A DNA stretch of 59,712 nt from Candidatus Gastranaerophilales bacterium (lineage in GTDB: Bacteria; Cyanobacteriota; Vampirovibrionia; Gastranaerophilales; Gastranaerophilaceae), in NCBI GenBank assembly GCA_944324825.1, contig CALUXU010000013.1, forward strand, positions 1-59,712, read 5' to 3'. Shown in pieces: positions 52,428-59,712 of the stretch; positions within the stretch are counted from its first letter, which is position 1, and each line of letters opens with the position of its first letter. The notes under the pieces were generated by a model. The model was not told the DNA's origin. It made no database searches and worked only from the letters and a program-made list of their open reading frames with translations. A program made the translations under genes and the position numbers.

Positions 52428-52595
52428 TTAAAAGCCCCGTTGCAGCAGTATGTTATTTTCCGGAGCTGACATGAATAATTGATTTAAAACATACGCCTTT
52501 GTCTCGTAAATGATATTATCATTTTGTTTCCTTCTTAAATCACACAATCCGATAACTGTTGATTCGTTGTTAAATAAACTTTTAATAAAACCCAT
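52428..52595 (-). CDS. Small hypothetical protein, 55 residues
   Basis: A short minus-strand frame begins MGFIKSLFNNESTVIGLCDL and ends MSAPENNILLQRGF. GAGG lies 9 nt before the ATG, which supports translation. The protein is basic in the middle (LRRKQND) and has no signal or long hydrophobic segment. No family is recognised. It occupies most of the 400-nt gap between bioC and the DUF1858 gene. The first 115 nt of the gap hold only a long-range CAAGCGGG/CCCGCTTG pair. Confidence 0.5.
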   Translation of the reverse strand: MGFIKSLFNNESTVIGLCDLRRKQNDNIIYETKAYVLNQLFMSAPENNILLQRGF

Positions 52596-52712
52596 CTTTC
52601 AAATCCTCTCTTTTTGTTGTACAATTTATTTAATGATATTTTTCAAAAAGTCAAGGGATTGGATAAACAAAAAATAAAATACAGTTCATCCCACAAATCT
52701 AAGGAGCGAATT

Positions 52713-52916
52713 ATGAAAAAAAAAGTTACAAAAGAAATGGGAATAATGGATATAGTTCAACAATATCCTGAAAGTTTAGAAGTTTTTGCAAAATACGGAC
52801 TTGGATGTATCGGATGTGCGGCTGCACGTTTTGAAAACCTTGAAGCAGGCGCTAAAGTTCACGGCTTTGACCCTGATGAAATGGTTAACGATATTAACGA
52901 ACTAATCAATAAATAG
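52713..52916 (+). CDS. DUF1858 domain protein (hybrid-cluster-associated type)
   Basis: The 67-residue protein begins MKKKVTKEMGIMDIVQQYPE and carries GLGCIGCAAARFENLEAGA with a C-x-x-C pair, the core of the DUF1858 domain. That domain is seen N-terminally in ScdA-like iron-cluster repair proteins and alone in anaerobes. It is a possible redox or metal-handling small protein. The ATG at 52713 is fixed by AAGGAG 7 nt before it. The upstream in-frame extension lacks a signal. Confidence 0.85.
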   Translation: MKKKVTKEMGIMDIVQQYPESLEVFAKYGLGCIGCAAARFENLEAGAKVHGFDPDEMVNDINELINK

Positions 52917-52958
52917 TTTACCGTTGTTTTTATAAACGGCTGATATTAAGGTATATTT

Positions 52959-53384
52959 ATGGTTATGTGGCAATTTTTAGTAATTTTAGGTGTAGCATTT
53001 CTAATATTAGAAATGTTTACTCCTGTTATGTTTTTCTTAAACTTTGCAATTGCGGCATTTATAACCGCCGGAATATCTGTATTTACACAAAACCTATACC
53101 CTCTAATGATAGGATTTGTGGCAATATCGCTTTTACTGCTCTTATTTGTACGTCCGCTTCTTATGAAAAATAAAACAAACGGCGGACAGGCAACAGGTAT
53201 GAAAAGCAAATACATCAACAAGACCGCAAAAGTTATTGAAACCGTCACCAAAACATCAGGTGCAATCTCAATATACGACGAAAGATGGGATGCCAGATGT
53301 CTTGATGATACGGAAATTCCGCAAGGCGAAGCCGTAATAATAAAAGATTATGATAGTTTAATTATGTTTGTTGAAAGGAAATAA
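52959..53384 (+). CDS. NfeD family membrane protein
   Basis: A 141-residue protein with membrane helices (FLVILGVAFLILEMFTPVMF, IAAFITAGISVF, PLMIGFVAISLLLLLFV) and a C-terminal OB-like domain (TAKVIETVTKTSGAI, ERWDARCLDDTEIPQG), typical of short NfeD proteins. NfeD partners SPFH proteins such as stomatin, and the SPFH gene follows 4 nt later. It is an inner-membrane protein with the OB domain on one face. Confidence 0.9.
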   Translation: MVMWQFLVILGVAFLILEMFTPVMFFLNFAIAAFITAGISVFTQNLYPLMIGFVAISLLLLLFVRPLLMKNKTNGGQATGMKSKYINKTAKVIETVTKTSGAISIYDERWDARCLDDTEIPQGEAVIIKDYDSLIMFVERK

Positions 53385-53388
53385 TAAT

Positions 53389-54366
53389 ATGTTTTTATTG
53401 ACTGTAATACTAATCGCTGCAGCAGTTATATTTGTCGCAAAAGGTGTCATTATCGTAAAACAGGCAGAAGTTGTAATCATAGAACGACTCGGGAAATTTG
53501 AAAGAGTATTGGAGTCAGGATTAAATCTTATTTTCCCGATACTTGAAGCTCCTCGTCCTATTGCCTGGAAAATTACACAAAAAGGTATAGACGGCAAAAC
53601 ATATTCTTATATAAAAGAAAAAGAACGAATTGATTTAAGAGAAACAGTTTATGATTTCCCGAGACAAAACGTTATCACAAAAGATAACGTATCTATCAGT
53701 ATAAACGCTCTTTTATATTTCCAAATTGTAGACCCGAAATCAGCGGTATACGAAATCCAAAACCTGCCTGATGCGATTGAAAAACTAACCCAAACAACAC
53801 TGAGAAACCTTGTAGGTCAGATTGATTTGGATGAAACTCTTGTATCAAGGGATAAAATCAATCAAGAGCTTAGGGCAATACTTGATGAAGCAACAAACAA
53901 ATGGGGTGTAAAAGTTAACCGTGTAGAATTGCAGGATATAATTCCTCCGGTTGATATTCAAACCGCAATGGAAAAACAAATGAAGGCTGAGCGTGACAGA
54001 CGTGCCGCAATATTGGAAGCAGAAGGGCTGAAAAAAGCTGCTATTTTAAAAGCAGAGGGTGAAAAAGAAGCGGCAATTAACAAAGCGGAAGGTGATAAAC
54101 AGGCATCAATTCTTCGTGCGGACGGTATTGCACAGGCAAGAATACTGGAAGCAGACGGTGAAAAACAAGCTATCCAAAAAATTATTGACGCACTGGCAGA
54201 CAAGGGACAGCCGGATAAATATCTTATTGCAATGAAATACCTTGAAACAATGGAGAGCATAACTTCCGGAAAAGACAATAAGGTTGTATATATGCCGTAT
54301 GAAGCAACAGGAATCCTCAGCTCCGTTGACGGAATTAAAGAAATGTTTAAAGGGACCAAAATATAA
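53389..54366 (+). CDS. SPFH/stomatin-like membrane protein (QmcA type)
   Basis: A 325-residue SPFH protein with an N-terminal helix (FLLTVILIAAAVIFVAKG), the band-7 domain (VVIIERLGKFERVLESGLNL and NVITKDNVSISINALLYFQI) and a long C-terminal coiled coil rich in Ala, Glu and Lys (EAEGLKKAAILKAEGEKEA). The ATG at 53389 is chosen because AAAGGAA lies upstream. It probably organises membrane microdomains with NfeD, which is 4 nt upstream. Confidence 0.93.
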   Translation: MFLLTVILIAAAVIFVAKGVIIVKQAEVVIIERLGKFERVLESGLNLIFPILEAPRPIAWKITQKGIDGKTYSYIKEKERIDLRETVYDFPRQNVITKDNVSISINALLYFQIVDPKSAVYEIQNLPDAIEKLTQTTLRNLVGQIDLDETLVSRDKINQELRAILDEATNKWGVKVNRVELQDIIPPVDIQTAMEKQMKAERDRRAAILEAEGLKKAAILKAEGEKEAAINKAEGDKQASILRADGIAQARILEADGEKQAIQKIIDALADKGQPDKYLIAMKYLETMESITSGKDNKVVYMPYEATGILSSVDGIKEMFKGTKI

Positions 54367-54782
54367 TGAGCCAATTAAGTTTCAGTAACGTTGAAAAAGC
54401 ATACAACACTTTAAACACTTGTTATCAAGATTATTTAAACAACCAAGATTCACCTCTTTTAGAATACATATGTGATTCTTGCGTTAAACGTTTTGAATAT
54501 ACACTTGAAACATCCTGGAAGTTTATGAAAAAACTACTTATCCAAAAATACGGAAAAACGGACGAAGAATTAACATTGAATAATATTTTCCGATTTATGG
54601 AAGGATACGGATACGCAAAAGATTGGCAAAAATGGAAAGAGTATTATCAAAAAAGAAATAATACAGCACACGAATACAATCTTGAAAAATCAAGAAAATT
54701 ATTGGAAATAATCCCTGACTTTATAAAAGATATGGCTTATTTAGTAGAAATTTTAAAGGAAAAATTAAATGACGATAATTAA
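54366..54782 (+). CDS. Nucleotidyltransferase substrate-binding protein (HI0074 family, HEPN)
   Basis: The 138-residue helical protein belongs to the HI0074 family: RFEYTLETSWKFMKKLL, GYAKDWQKWKEYYQKRNNTAHEY. The end of this contains R97-NNTA-H102-E-Y104, the HEPN R-x4-H-x-Y motif. It pairs with the minimal nucleotidyltransferase gene that overlaps it by 14 nt. In related pairs such HEPN proteins act as toxins or as bound substrates. It starts on the last base of the SPFH stop. Confidence 0.87.
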   Translation: MSQLSFSNVEKAYNTLNTCYQDYLNNQDSPLLEYICDSCVKRFEYTLETSWKFMKKLLIQKYGKTDEELTLNNIFRFMEGYGYAKDWQKWKEYYQKRNNTAHEYNLEKSRKLLEIIPDFIKDMAYLVEILKEKLNDDN

Positions 54783-55077
54783 AGGAGTTACTGATTTAGA
54801 AACAGAAATAATTAAAAACATTCTTTCTCCTTTTTTAAAAAAATACCACTTTTATTTTTTTGGCTCACGAACAAAAGCAAATTTTCGAAAACTTTCAGAT
54901 TTGGATATACTTATAAAAGGGTCTGAAGAAGCCAATCCAGACGACATCGATAATCTAAAACACTTATTTGATAACAGTTCTCTGCCATATATAGTAAATA
55001 TTGTTGATTATCATAGAATCACACCAGAATTTTATGAATTAATAAAAAGTGATTTAAAATTAATTGAAATGAACTAA
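54769..55077 (+). CDS. Minimal nucleotidyltransferase (MNT/HI0073 family)
   Basis: A 102-residue protein with G32-S33, ten residues, D44-x-D46 (GSRTKANFRKLSDLD). This is the metal motif of minimal nucleotidyltransferases. The gene overlaps the HEPN gene by 14 nt in the order HEPN then MNT, the reverse of the hepT-mntA pair at 35 kb. The two pairs may be independent toxin-antitoxin units. Confidence 0.88.
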   Translation: MTIIKGVTDLETEIIKNILSPFLKKYHFYFFGSRTKANFRKLSDLDILIKGSEEANPDDIDNLKHLFDNSSLPYIVNIVDYHRITPEFYELIKSDLKLIEMN

Positions 55078-55086
55078 ACAATAACA

Positions 55087-55407
55087 TTATGATTTATCAA
55101 CAAAACAATAAATTAATTTTATAAGTAAATCTCGTTTTTCTTTACTTATGGATTGAATGATATTTTTAATATTATAATAAAGCTCATCAGTTGCCAGATT
55201 ATCATTTTCATTTACATTTAATAAATATGCAATAGGCACATTTAAAGCTTGAGACAATAAAAATAAAGTATCGGAATTAGGGAAACTATATCCTGTTTCT
55301 GCTCCGGAAATTGTTTGTGCACTACAATTACACATTTCTGCCAATTTATCTTGTGTTAACCCTGCAGAATTACGATAGAATTTTATTTTTTCTCCAAATT
55401 TTTTCAT
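55087..55407 (-). CDS. XRE-family transcriptional regulator
   Basis: The 106-residue protein has an N-terminal helix-turn-helix (KIKFYRNSAGLTQDKLAEMC, then SAQTISGAETGYSFPN) and a C-terminal helix probably for dimerisation. It is of the Cro/CI type. It converges on the nucleotidyltransferase gene (9-nt gap) and its upstream region holds two small palindromes that could be its operator. It may regulate the neighbouring MNT/HEPN pair (inference). Confidence 0.88.
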   Translation of the reverse strand: MKKFGEKIKFYRNSAGLTQDKLAEMCNCSAQTISGAETGYSFPNSDTLFLLSQALNVPIAYLLNVNENDNLATDELYYNIKNIIQSISKEKRDLLIKLIYCFVDKS

Positions 55408-55474
55408 AAAAGTTTTTTATCATAATCCATACTAAGACAATATACGACACAGTCGAATTAAACAATCTAATATA

Positions 55475-55500
55475 GTAGTAGATACTACGAATAGTTCGTA
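55475..55500. promoter_or_regulatory. Two adjacent small palindromes upstream of the XRE gene
   Basis: GTAGTA-GA-TACTAC (55475-55488) overlaps TACGAA-TAG-TTCGTA (55486-55500). Each is a perfect 6-bp inverted repeat. They lie about 70-95 nt before the XRE start, in the divergent gap with marR, and could be a Cro/CI-type operator. Function is inferred only from position and symmetry. Confidence 0.4.
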
Positions 55501-55533
55501 TATTGTAAATAATAGTAATTTAAAATTTTCTAC

Positions 55534-55576
55534 TTGATTTATTTTTCTCCCTTGTGTTATGATGATAACACAAGGG
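55534..55576 (+). promoter_or_regulatory. marR promoter with overlapping 12-bp-arm operator
   Basis: TTGATT (55534-55539), an 18-nt spacer and TATGAT (55558-55563) form a likely promoter. A perfect inverted repeat with 12-bp arms (CCCTTGTGTTAT and its complement, spacer GATG, 55549-55576) covers the -10 box. This is the standard layout for MarR autorepression of an efflux operon. Confidence 0.8.
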
Positions 55577-55588
55577 AAGGTTTTGTAT

Positions 55589-56047
55589 ATGGATTTAGCC
55601 GAAGTATTAAAAAGTAAAATTGGCGTGCGTCTGGTTTTGATTGGTCGATTAACCAGAACTCTTGCCGTGCAAAGGTTTACAGCCCAAAATTTTGAAATTA
55701 CACCTGAACAATTCACAATACTTTCGGCACTAATCGAAAATGACGGCATGTATCAAAGACAAATTGCCGCATTGACGTACAAAGACAGACCTAACATTAC
55801 GCGTTTGCTTAAAATTCTTGAAAAAATGGAATTAATATGCAAACAGCCGGATATTAACAAAAGAAAGATTTATAAAATATTTATTACCGATAAAGGCAGA
55901 AAAATGTATGAAAAAGTACTGCCGACCATACTTGATATTTGGGCAACAAGCTTAGAAGATGTAACATCAGAAGAAGTTGATAATTGCCTGAAAACACTTT
56001 TTAAAATAAGAAATAATCTTCAAAAATATGTAAAAATACAATCTTAG
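55589..56047 (+). CDS. MarR-family transcriptional regulator
   Basis: The 152-residue winged-helix protein has the MarR core: EITPEQFTILSALIENDGMY, then LTYKDRPNITRLLKILEKMELI (recognition helix) and KRKIYKIFITDKGRKM (wing). MarR repressors release DNA on binding small phenolic or toxic ligands. The ATG at 55589 is chosen because GGGAAGG lies upstream. It is followed by emrA-like and emrB-like genes, as in the E. coli MprA-EmrAB arrangement. Confidence 0.92.
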   Translation: MDLAEVLKSKIGVRLVLIGRLTRTLAVQRFTAQNFEITPEQFTILSALIENDGMYQRQIAALTYKDRPNITRLLKILEKMELICKQPDINKRKIYKIFITDKGRKMYEKVLPTILDIWATSLEDVTSEEVDNCLKTLFKIRNNLQKYVKIQS

Positions 56048-56059
56048 GGGGTTAATAAT

Positions 56060-57139
56060 ATGACAGATAAAGATAAAGACAAAGATACTAAACAGGATGA
56101 ACCGGCTCAAGAAAATGACAGACCGGAATATGCGAAGAAAAGAGTTTTTGTTCCTGCAATCCTTGCAACATTTTTATTATTACTGGGCATCTTTGCCGCA
56201 ATACACTCTACGTTTTACCAATCAACTGATGACGCATTTGTAGAAGGACGACTGATTTCAGTCGCACCACGTGTTGCGGGGCCTGTTGTTAAATTATTGG
56301 TTGACGATAACTACGATGTTAAGGAGGGGCAATTGCTGCTTGAAATTGACCCTAACGATTATGAAGTCAAGCTGCATCAGGCAGAAGCAAAACTTGCGGA
56401 AGCAAAAGCTCAACTGAAGGTTTCACAAAAAGAAGTTGAAGTCGGAAGTTCAAACTTGAGCCAATCTTATGAAGATGTAACATCAACACATTCAAAACTT
56501 GATTTTGCACAAAAAGATTACAAAAGATATTCAGAGCTTTATAAATCAGGTATTGCATCAAAACAAGAATATGACAACAGCAAAACCGGTTTAACGGTTG
56601 CAAAAGCAAATTACAACGGAGCAAACGAAAGATCAAAATCTTTAAAATCCGCTCTTGAATCACATCAAGCCAAGACAGATGCGGTAGCTGCAGAAATTCA
56701 AAGACTTGAAGCAGAAGTTGAACAGGCAAAACTTGATTTATCATATACAAAAATCTATGCACCGCAGGCAGGAAAAGTATCTGCCAGAAGCGTAGAAAAG
56801 GGAAACTATGTACAAATCGGACAGCCATTAATGCAAATTGTACCTAAAAGAGTATGGGTTGTTGCAAACTTTAAAGAAATCCAATTAACCCACATGCACC
56901 CGGGACAACCTGTATCAATCAAAATCGATACTTATCCGGGGAAAAAATTCAAAGGAAGAATTGAAAGCATTCAAAGGGCAACCGGTGCAAAATCCAGTCT
57001 TTTCCCTCCGGAAAACGCTGTCGGAAGTTATGTAAAAATTGTACAACGTGTTCCTGTCAAAATCGTATTTGAAGAGGATATAACAGGATACAACATAGTA
57101 CCCGGAATGTCAGTAGTACCAAAGGTTAAGGTTAAATAA
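56060..57139 (+). CDS. emrA: HlyD/EmrA family membrane fusion protein
   Basis: The 359-residue periplasmic adapter of an efflux pump has one N-terminal helix (VPAILATFLLLLGIFAAI), then STDDAFVEGRLISVAPRVAG (lipoyl-type start), a long coiled coil (about 115-215) with LYKSGIASKQEYDNS, and DLSYTKIYAPQAGKVSARSV closing the lipoyl domain. It links the MFS pump to an outer-membrane channel. Ribosome binding site GGGGG; 12 nt after marR. Confidence 0.93.
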   Translation: MTDKDKDKDTKQDEPAQENDRPEYAKKRVFVPAILATFLLLLGIFAAIHSTFYQSTDDAFVEGRLISVAPRVAGPVVKLLVDDNYDVKEGQLLLEIDPNDYEVKLHQAEAKLAEAKAQLKVSQKEVEVGSSNLSQSYEDVTSTHSKLDFAQKDYKRYSELYKSGIASKQEYDNSKTGLTVAKANYNGANERSKSLKSALESHQAKTDAVAAEIQRLEAEVEQAKLDLSYTKIYAPQAGKVSARSVEKGNYVQIGQPLMQIVPKRVWVVANFKEIQLTHMHPGQPVSIKIDTYPGKKFKGRIESIQRATGAKSSLFPPENAVGSYVKIVQRVPVKIVFEEDITGYNIVPGMSVVPKVKVK

Positions 57140-57145
57140 TAAAAT

Positions 57146-58732
57146 ATGGAAGCTGTTAAGAAAAAAATCAATCCATATATTATTGCAATTGTTGTACTGC
57201 TTCCTGCGTTTTTATCGCTTGCTGCAAGCTCTGCAACAAACGTTTGTCAGCCGAATATTGCAGGATATTTTGGAGCAACTCAATATGAAGCAAACACTGT
57301 TGTCACCTGTTATATTATTGCAGCCGGAGTTATGCTTCCTGTCACAACATATTTATCAAATCTTTTCGGGCAAAAACAGTATTTGATTTATTGTATTATC
57401 CTGTTTACTCTGGGATGCCTGTTTTGCATACTGGCAAAAGACTTGCACATGTTGATTCTTGCAAGGCTGGTGCAAGGGGTTGGCAGCGGAAGTATTCTTC
57501 CAATTTGTCAAGCAGTTCTTTTAAACGCCTTTCCGCCTGAACAGCGAGGAGTTGCAATGGGATTATTCGGGGTGGCAGCAATGTTTTCACCTCTTGCAGG
57601 ACCTTATATGGGCGGATATCTGACCGATTATATGTCATGGCAATGGGTATTTATTATTAATATTCCGTTATGTATGTTATCCGTTATATTAATAAAATTC
57701 CTTCTTCCGGATACAAAACCGGTTCCTAAAGAAGAAAGAAAAACTTTTGATATTGTAGGATTCGTTGCAATATGTCTCGGCATGGGATGTTTACAAATAG
57801 TTCTTGATAAAGGGGAACAATTTAATTGGTTTGATACAACATGGATTTGCTGGCTAACAGGCATAAGCGTATGCTCTTTTGTTTTCTTTTACGTCTGGGA
57901 ATTAGAATCAAGAAATCCGGTTATTGATATAAGAGTATTCAAAGATAGAAACTTTTTATACGGAACAATGGTGAGTTCGTTCATAAATATGATAATTTAT
58001 TCAACTCTGCTTTTAGTTCCTATGTTTGTACAAAGCCTTATAGGGTATAGTCCGTCAATGGCAGGCTTTGCAATGTTTCCACGTGCAATAGCCTGCTTTA
58101 TAGGGCTAATCGTTTTTGGAGAATTATCAAAATATATTGAACCGAGAGTTCTGTCATCGAGCGGATTCTTAATCATGGCAGGATGCTTATTATGGATGAG
58201 CCAGTTAAACACAACCGCATCACTAAGTGCCGTCGTCATCCCAAATATTATCCTTTGTATAGGTGTTGCTGCGGCCTTCGTTCCGATTACCGCAATGGCA
58301 TTTCTGACACTGCCGGCAGACAAGAGAGTTGATGCTGCATCATTACACGCATTGTTTAAAAATATAGTAACAGCAATTTCTACTGCAATGGCATCAACAT
58401 TTATTACGAGGGTGTCACAAGTTCATCAAAACTATCTTGTTGATCACTTAAGCTGGCACAATCCTATGTTCGGTATCCATTTAACAAACCTGCAGCATAA
58501 GTTTATGACTTATTACGCACCTGTTTATGCCGCAAAAAAAGCGAATGGAGCATTATATAGAGAAATGCTTCACCAATGCAGGTTATGCGCATTCTATGAC
58601 GTATTTTTACTTATTGCATTCTTAGCAGTGATGATTATTCCGTTAATATATATGTTAAAAACCAGCCGCATGCTTGCAGCCAAAAAAGCTAAAGAGATTC
58701 CAGATAATTTATTACATCACCCAATGCATTAG
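57146..58732 (+). CDS. emrB: DHA2-type MFS multidrug efflux transporter (EmrB/QacA family)
   Basis: The 528-residue protein has about 14 membrane helices. Motifs are ARLVQGVGSGSILPICQ (motif A-B region), GVAAMFSPLAGPYMGGYLTD (motif C) and WQWVFIINIPLC, all typical of the EmrB branch. It pumps drugs or metabolites by proton exchange, with EmrA. Its last 44 nt overlap, tail to tail, the 3' end of rdgB. Substrate unknown. It ends the marR operon. Confidence 0.94.
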   Translation: MEAVKKKINPYIIAIVVLLPAFLSLAASSATNVCQPNIAGYFGATQYEANTVVTCYIIAAGVMLPVTTYLSNLFGQKQYLIYCIILFTLGCLFCILAKDLHMLILARLVQGVGSGSILPICQAVLLNAFPPEQRGVAMGLFGVAAMFSPLAGPYMGGYLTDYMSWQWVFIINIPLCMLSVILIKFLLPDTKPVPKEERKTFDIVGFVAICLGMGCLQIVLDKGEQFNWFDTTWICWLTGISVCSFVFFYVWELESRNPVIDIRVFKDRNFLYGTMVSSFINMIIYSTLLLVPMFVQSLIGYSPSMAGFAMFPRAIACFIGLIVFGELSKYIEPRVLSSSGFLIMAGCLLWMSQLNTTASLSAVVIPNIILCIGVAAAFVPITAMAFLTLPADKRVDAASLHALFKNIVTAISTAMASTFITRVSQVHQNYLVDHLSWHNPMFGIHLTNLQHKFMTYYAPVYAAKKANGALYREMLHQCRLCAFYDVFLLIAFLAVMIIPLIYMLKTSRMLAAKKAKEIPDNLLHHPMH

Positions 58733-59258
58733 CTCTGTGAGAAATCATGTTTTTTTCTTGTTCGCTCATCTGAGCCATCGTACAATCCATGCCGGCAACT
58801 TTGAATATCGGATCGTAGCCGAAACCGTGGATACCTTTTGCCTCTTTGATAATAGTTCCATGACAAACCCCGGTTGTTTGGTAAAGAAGGTTTCCGTCAT
58901 CACCTAAAAGAGTCATACAGCAGACAAATTTTGCATTCCGGTTTTCTACTCCTTCAAGTTCTCCTAACAGTTTGGTAATTTTTTCCTGCTGAGTGCCGGC
59001 GTATCTTGCGGAATACAATCCCGGAGCTCCGTTTAACGCTTCAACACAAAGCCCTGTATCATCTGCAAGACACATCCTTTTTGATACCCTGTATGCCTCT
59101 TTTGCTTTTATAAGCGAATTTTGTGCAAAAGTAGAACCGTTTTCAACAGGGTTAAATCCTTCTGCCGGAAGTATAAATTCAATCCCCGAATTTCTTGCTA
59201 TATCATTGACCTCTTTAAGTTTATGAGGGTTTGCCGTTGCAAATACTATTTGTTTCAT
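58689..59258 (-). CDS. rdgB: XTP/dITP diphosphatase (RdgB/HAM1)
   Basis: The 189-residue enzyme removes non-canonical purine nucleotides such as dITP. Features are FATANPHKLKEVNDI at the start, FAQNSLIKAKEAY, LADDTGLCVEALNGAPGLYS and HGFGYDPIFKV, ending with SHRANALGDVINYL. The 3' end overlaps emrB on the other strand. Small basic segments fit the nucleotide-binding groove. Cytosolic. Confidence 0.96.
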   Translation of the reverse strand: MKQIVFATANPHKLKEVNDIARNSGIEFILPAEGFNPVENGSTFAQNSLIKAKEAYRVSKRMCLADDTGLCVEALNGAPGLYSARYAGTQQEKITKLLGELEGVENRNAKFVCCMTLLGDDGNLLYQTTGVCHGTIIKEAKGIHGFGYDPIFKVAGMDCTMAQMSEQEKNMISHRANALGDVINYLESL

Positions 59259-59290
59259 AATTAGATTATATAAAAAATATAAATAAAAAA

Positions 59291-59314
59291 AAGCCGTCTT
59301 TTTTAAGAGCGGCT
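59291..59314 (-). terminator. Hairpin upstream of rdgB
   Basis: AGCCG...CGGCT with an inner CTT/AAG pair and a T-rich loop is followed on the minus strand by TTTTTTTTATTT. It would end a transcript arriving from the right, before rdgB. Stem imperfect. Confidence 0.55.
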
Positions 59315-59712
59315 ACTAGACTTGGGGAGGAGGTATGAAAAACCTTAATGGTTTTCCATACTTTTATCTACGGCAGATTTTCAAAAAACATTATAAACTT
59401 GATAAAAAAATCATCTATTTGATATAAAAATTACAAATATTCATAATAAAAATTTTTATTATTGTCCTCCGAACATAGTCTAATCAAATTGCTGCGGGGG
59501 TAATACCCCCTGTACCCCGCAGTCACATTTTATGAATTAATAATTGTATTGGGGGCTATGCGCCCCCACACCCCGCACCTGTATTTCTTTGGCAGTCAAA
59601 GAAATACAGGACAAAGAAACCTGCAACCTGAACTTCATTCGCTAAATAATATAACTGCTCAATACCAAGCAAGCAAACTCGCTTCGCTCAAACAATGCTT
59701 GCTCTGTCATTA
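59315..59712. repeat. Right-end intergenic region rich in palindromes
   Basis: No convincing gene is seen. The region carries GGGGAGGAGG followed by an ATG (59335) and a 30-codon frame lying in a 12-bp imperfect hairpin (59333-59361); GGGGGTAATACCCCC inside a TGCGGGG/CCCCGCA stem (about 59492-59522); GGGGGC-TAT-GCGCCCCC (about 59551-59567); and a perfect 13-bp-arm palindrome CTGTATTTCTTTG with loop GCAGT (59579-59609). These look like dispersed extragenic elements. Confidence 0.55.

Noticed and set aside
52614-52712. Upstream N-terminal extension of the DUF1858 protein
   Set aside because: AAGGAG lies right before the ATG at 52713, and the extension shows no conserved or signal-like sequence.
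59335-59427. 30-codon frame behind GGGGAGGAGG
   Set aside because: The ribosome-binding-like stretch abuts the ATG too closely and the frame sits within a hairpin; too short to call without conservation.

Overview
ORGANISM. The window is AT-rich bacterial chromosome. Anaerobe markers (desulfoferrodoxin, ferritin, adenosylcobalamin-type ribonucleotide reductase), a cyanobacterial-type bifunctional-nuclease (DUF151) gene, flagellar genes and many small lineage-specific hypotheticals fit a gut non-photosynthetic cyanobacterial relative (Melainabacteria/Vampirovibrionia, order Gastranaerophilales). This placement is inference from gene content, since only about 57 nt of 16S rRNA is present. LAYOUT. 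1-700: start of a 16S gene (minus strand) with its promoter and leader. 0.7-12.3 kb: diguanylate cyclase, a ykgJ/phosphohexomutase/BFN operon, a divergent desulfoferrodoxin-ferritin pair, hypotheticals, tRNA-Pro, two exported TPR proteins, prephenate dehydratase and a histidine-phosphatase-fold protein that has lost key residues. 12.4-18.9 kb: two large EF-hand proteins without signal peptides, one carrying a lytic transglycosylase domain, lie beside a flagellar rod operon (two FlgF/G-type proteins, flgB, flgC). 19.3-22.5 kb: two overlapping TPR-glycosyltransferase paralogues. 23.0-28.2 kb: the conserved infA-rpmJ-rpsM-rpsK-rpsD-rpoA-rplQ-truA-rplM-rpsI operon, with an unusual structured 179-nt insert before rpsD. 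28.6-37.6 kb: radical SAM, AI-2E-family, GNAT, NrdJ, a HepT/MntA toxin-antitoxin pair, a phosphoesterase and an ATP-grasp protein. At about 37,645 two 5'-truncated genes (a methyltransferase and secA) meet head to head, which marks a rearrangement or an assembly join. 37.8-45.0 kb: a calpain-like hypothetical, then the fliE-fliF-(fliG-position gene)-fliH-flhA-yidD operon. 45.4-48.6 kb: SWIM/SNF2 helicase. 49.1-52.3 kb: ykgJ-type gene and a bioF-bioG-bioC operon. 52.4-59.3 kb: a small hypothetical ORF, DUF1858, NfeD, SPFH protein, a second nucleotidyltransferase/HEPN pair, an XRE regulator, a MarR-EmrA-EmrB efflux operon with a clear operator, and rdgB. HOW IT WORKS TOGETHER. The two flagellar operons share an upstream pattern (TAAT, 15 nt, TCCGAT) and a common 11-mer, which suggests co-control by a sigma-28-like factor. 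The EF-hand lytic transglycosylase next to the rod genes is a candidate for opening peptidoglycan for the rod. Intergenic spaces are littered with at least three families of short dispersed repeats. No whole new system can be proven from sequence alone. The best candidates are the EF-hand/flagellar neighbourhood, the non-canonical protein in the fliG position, and the structured rpsD leader.
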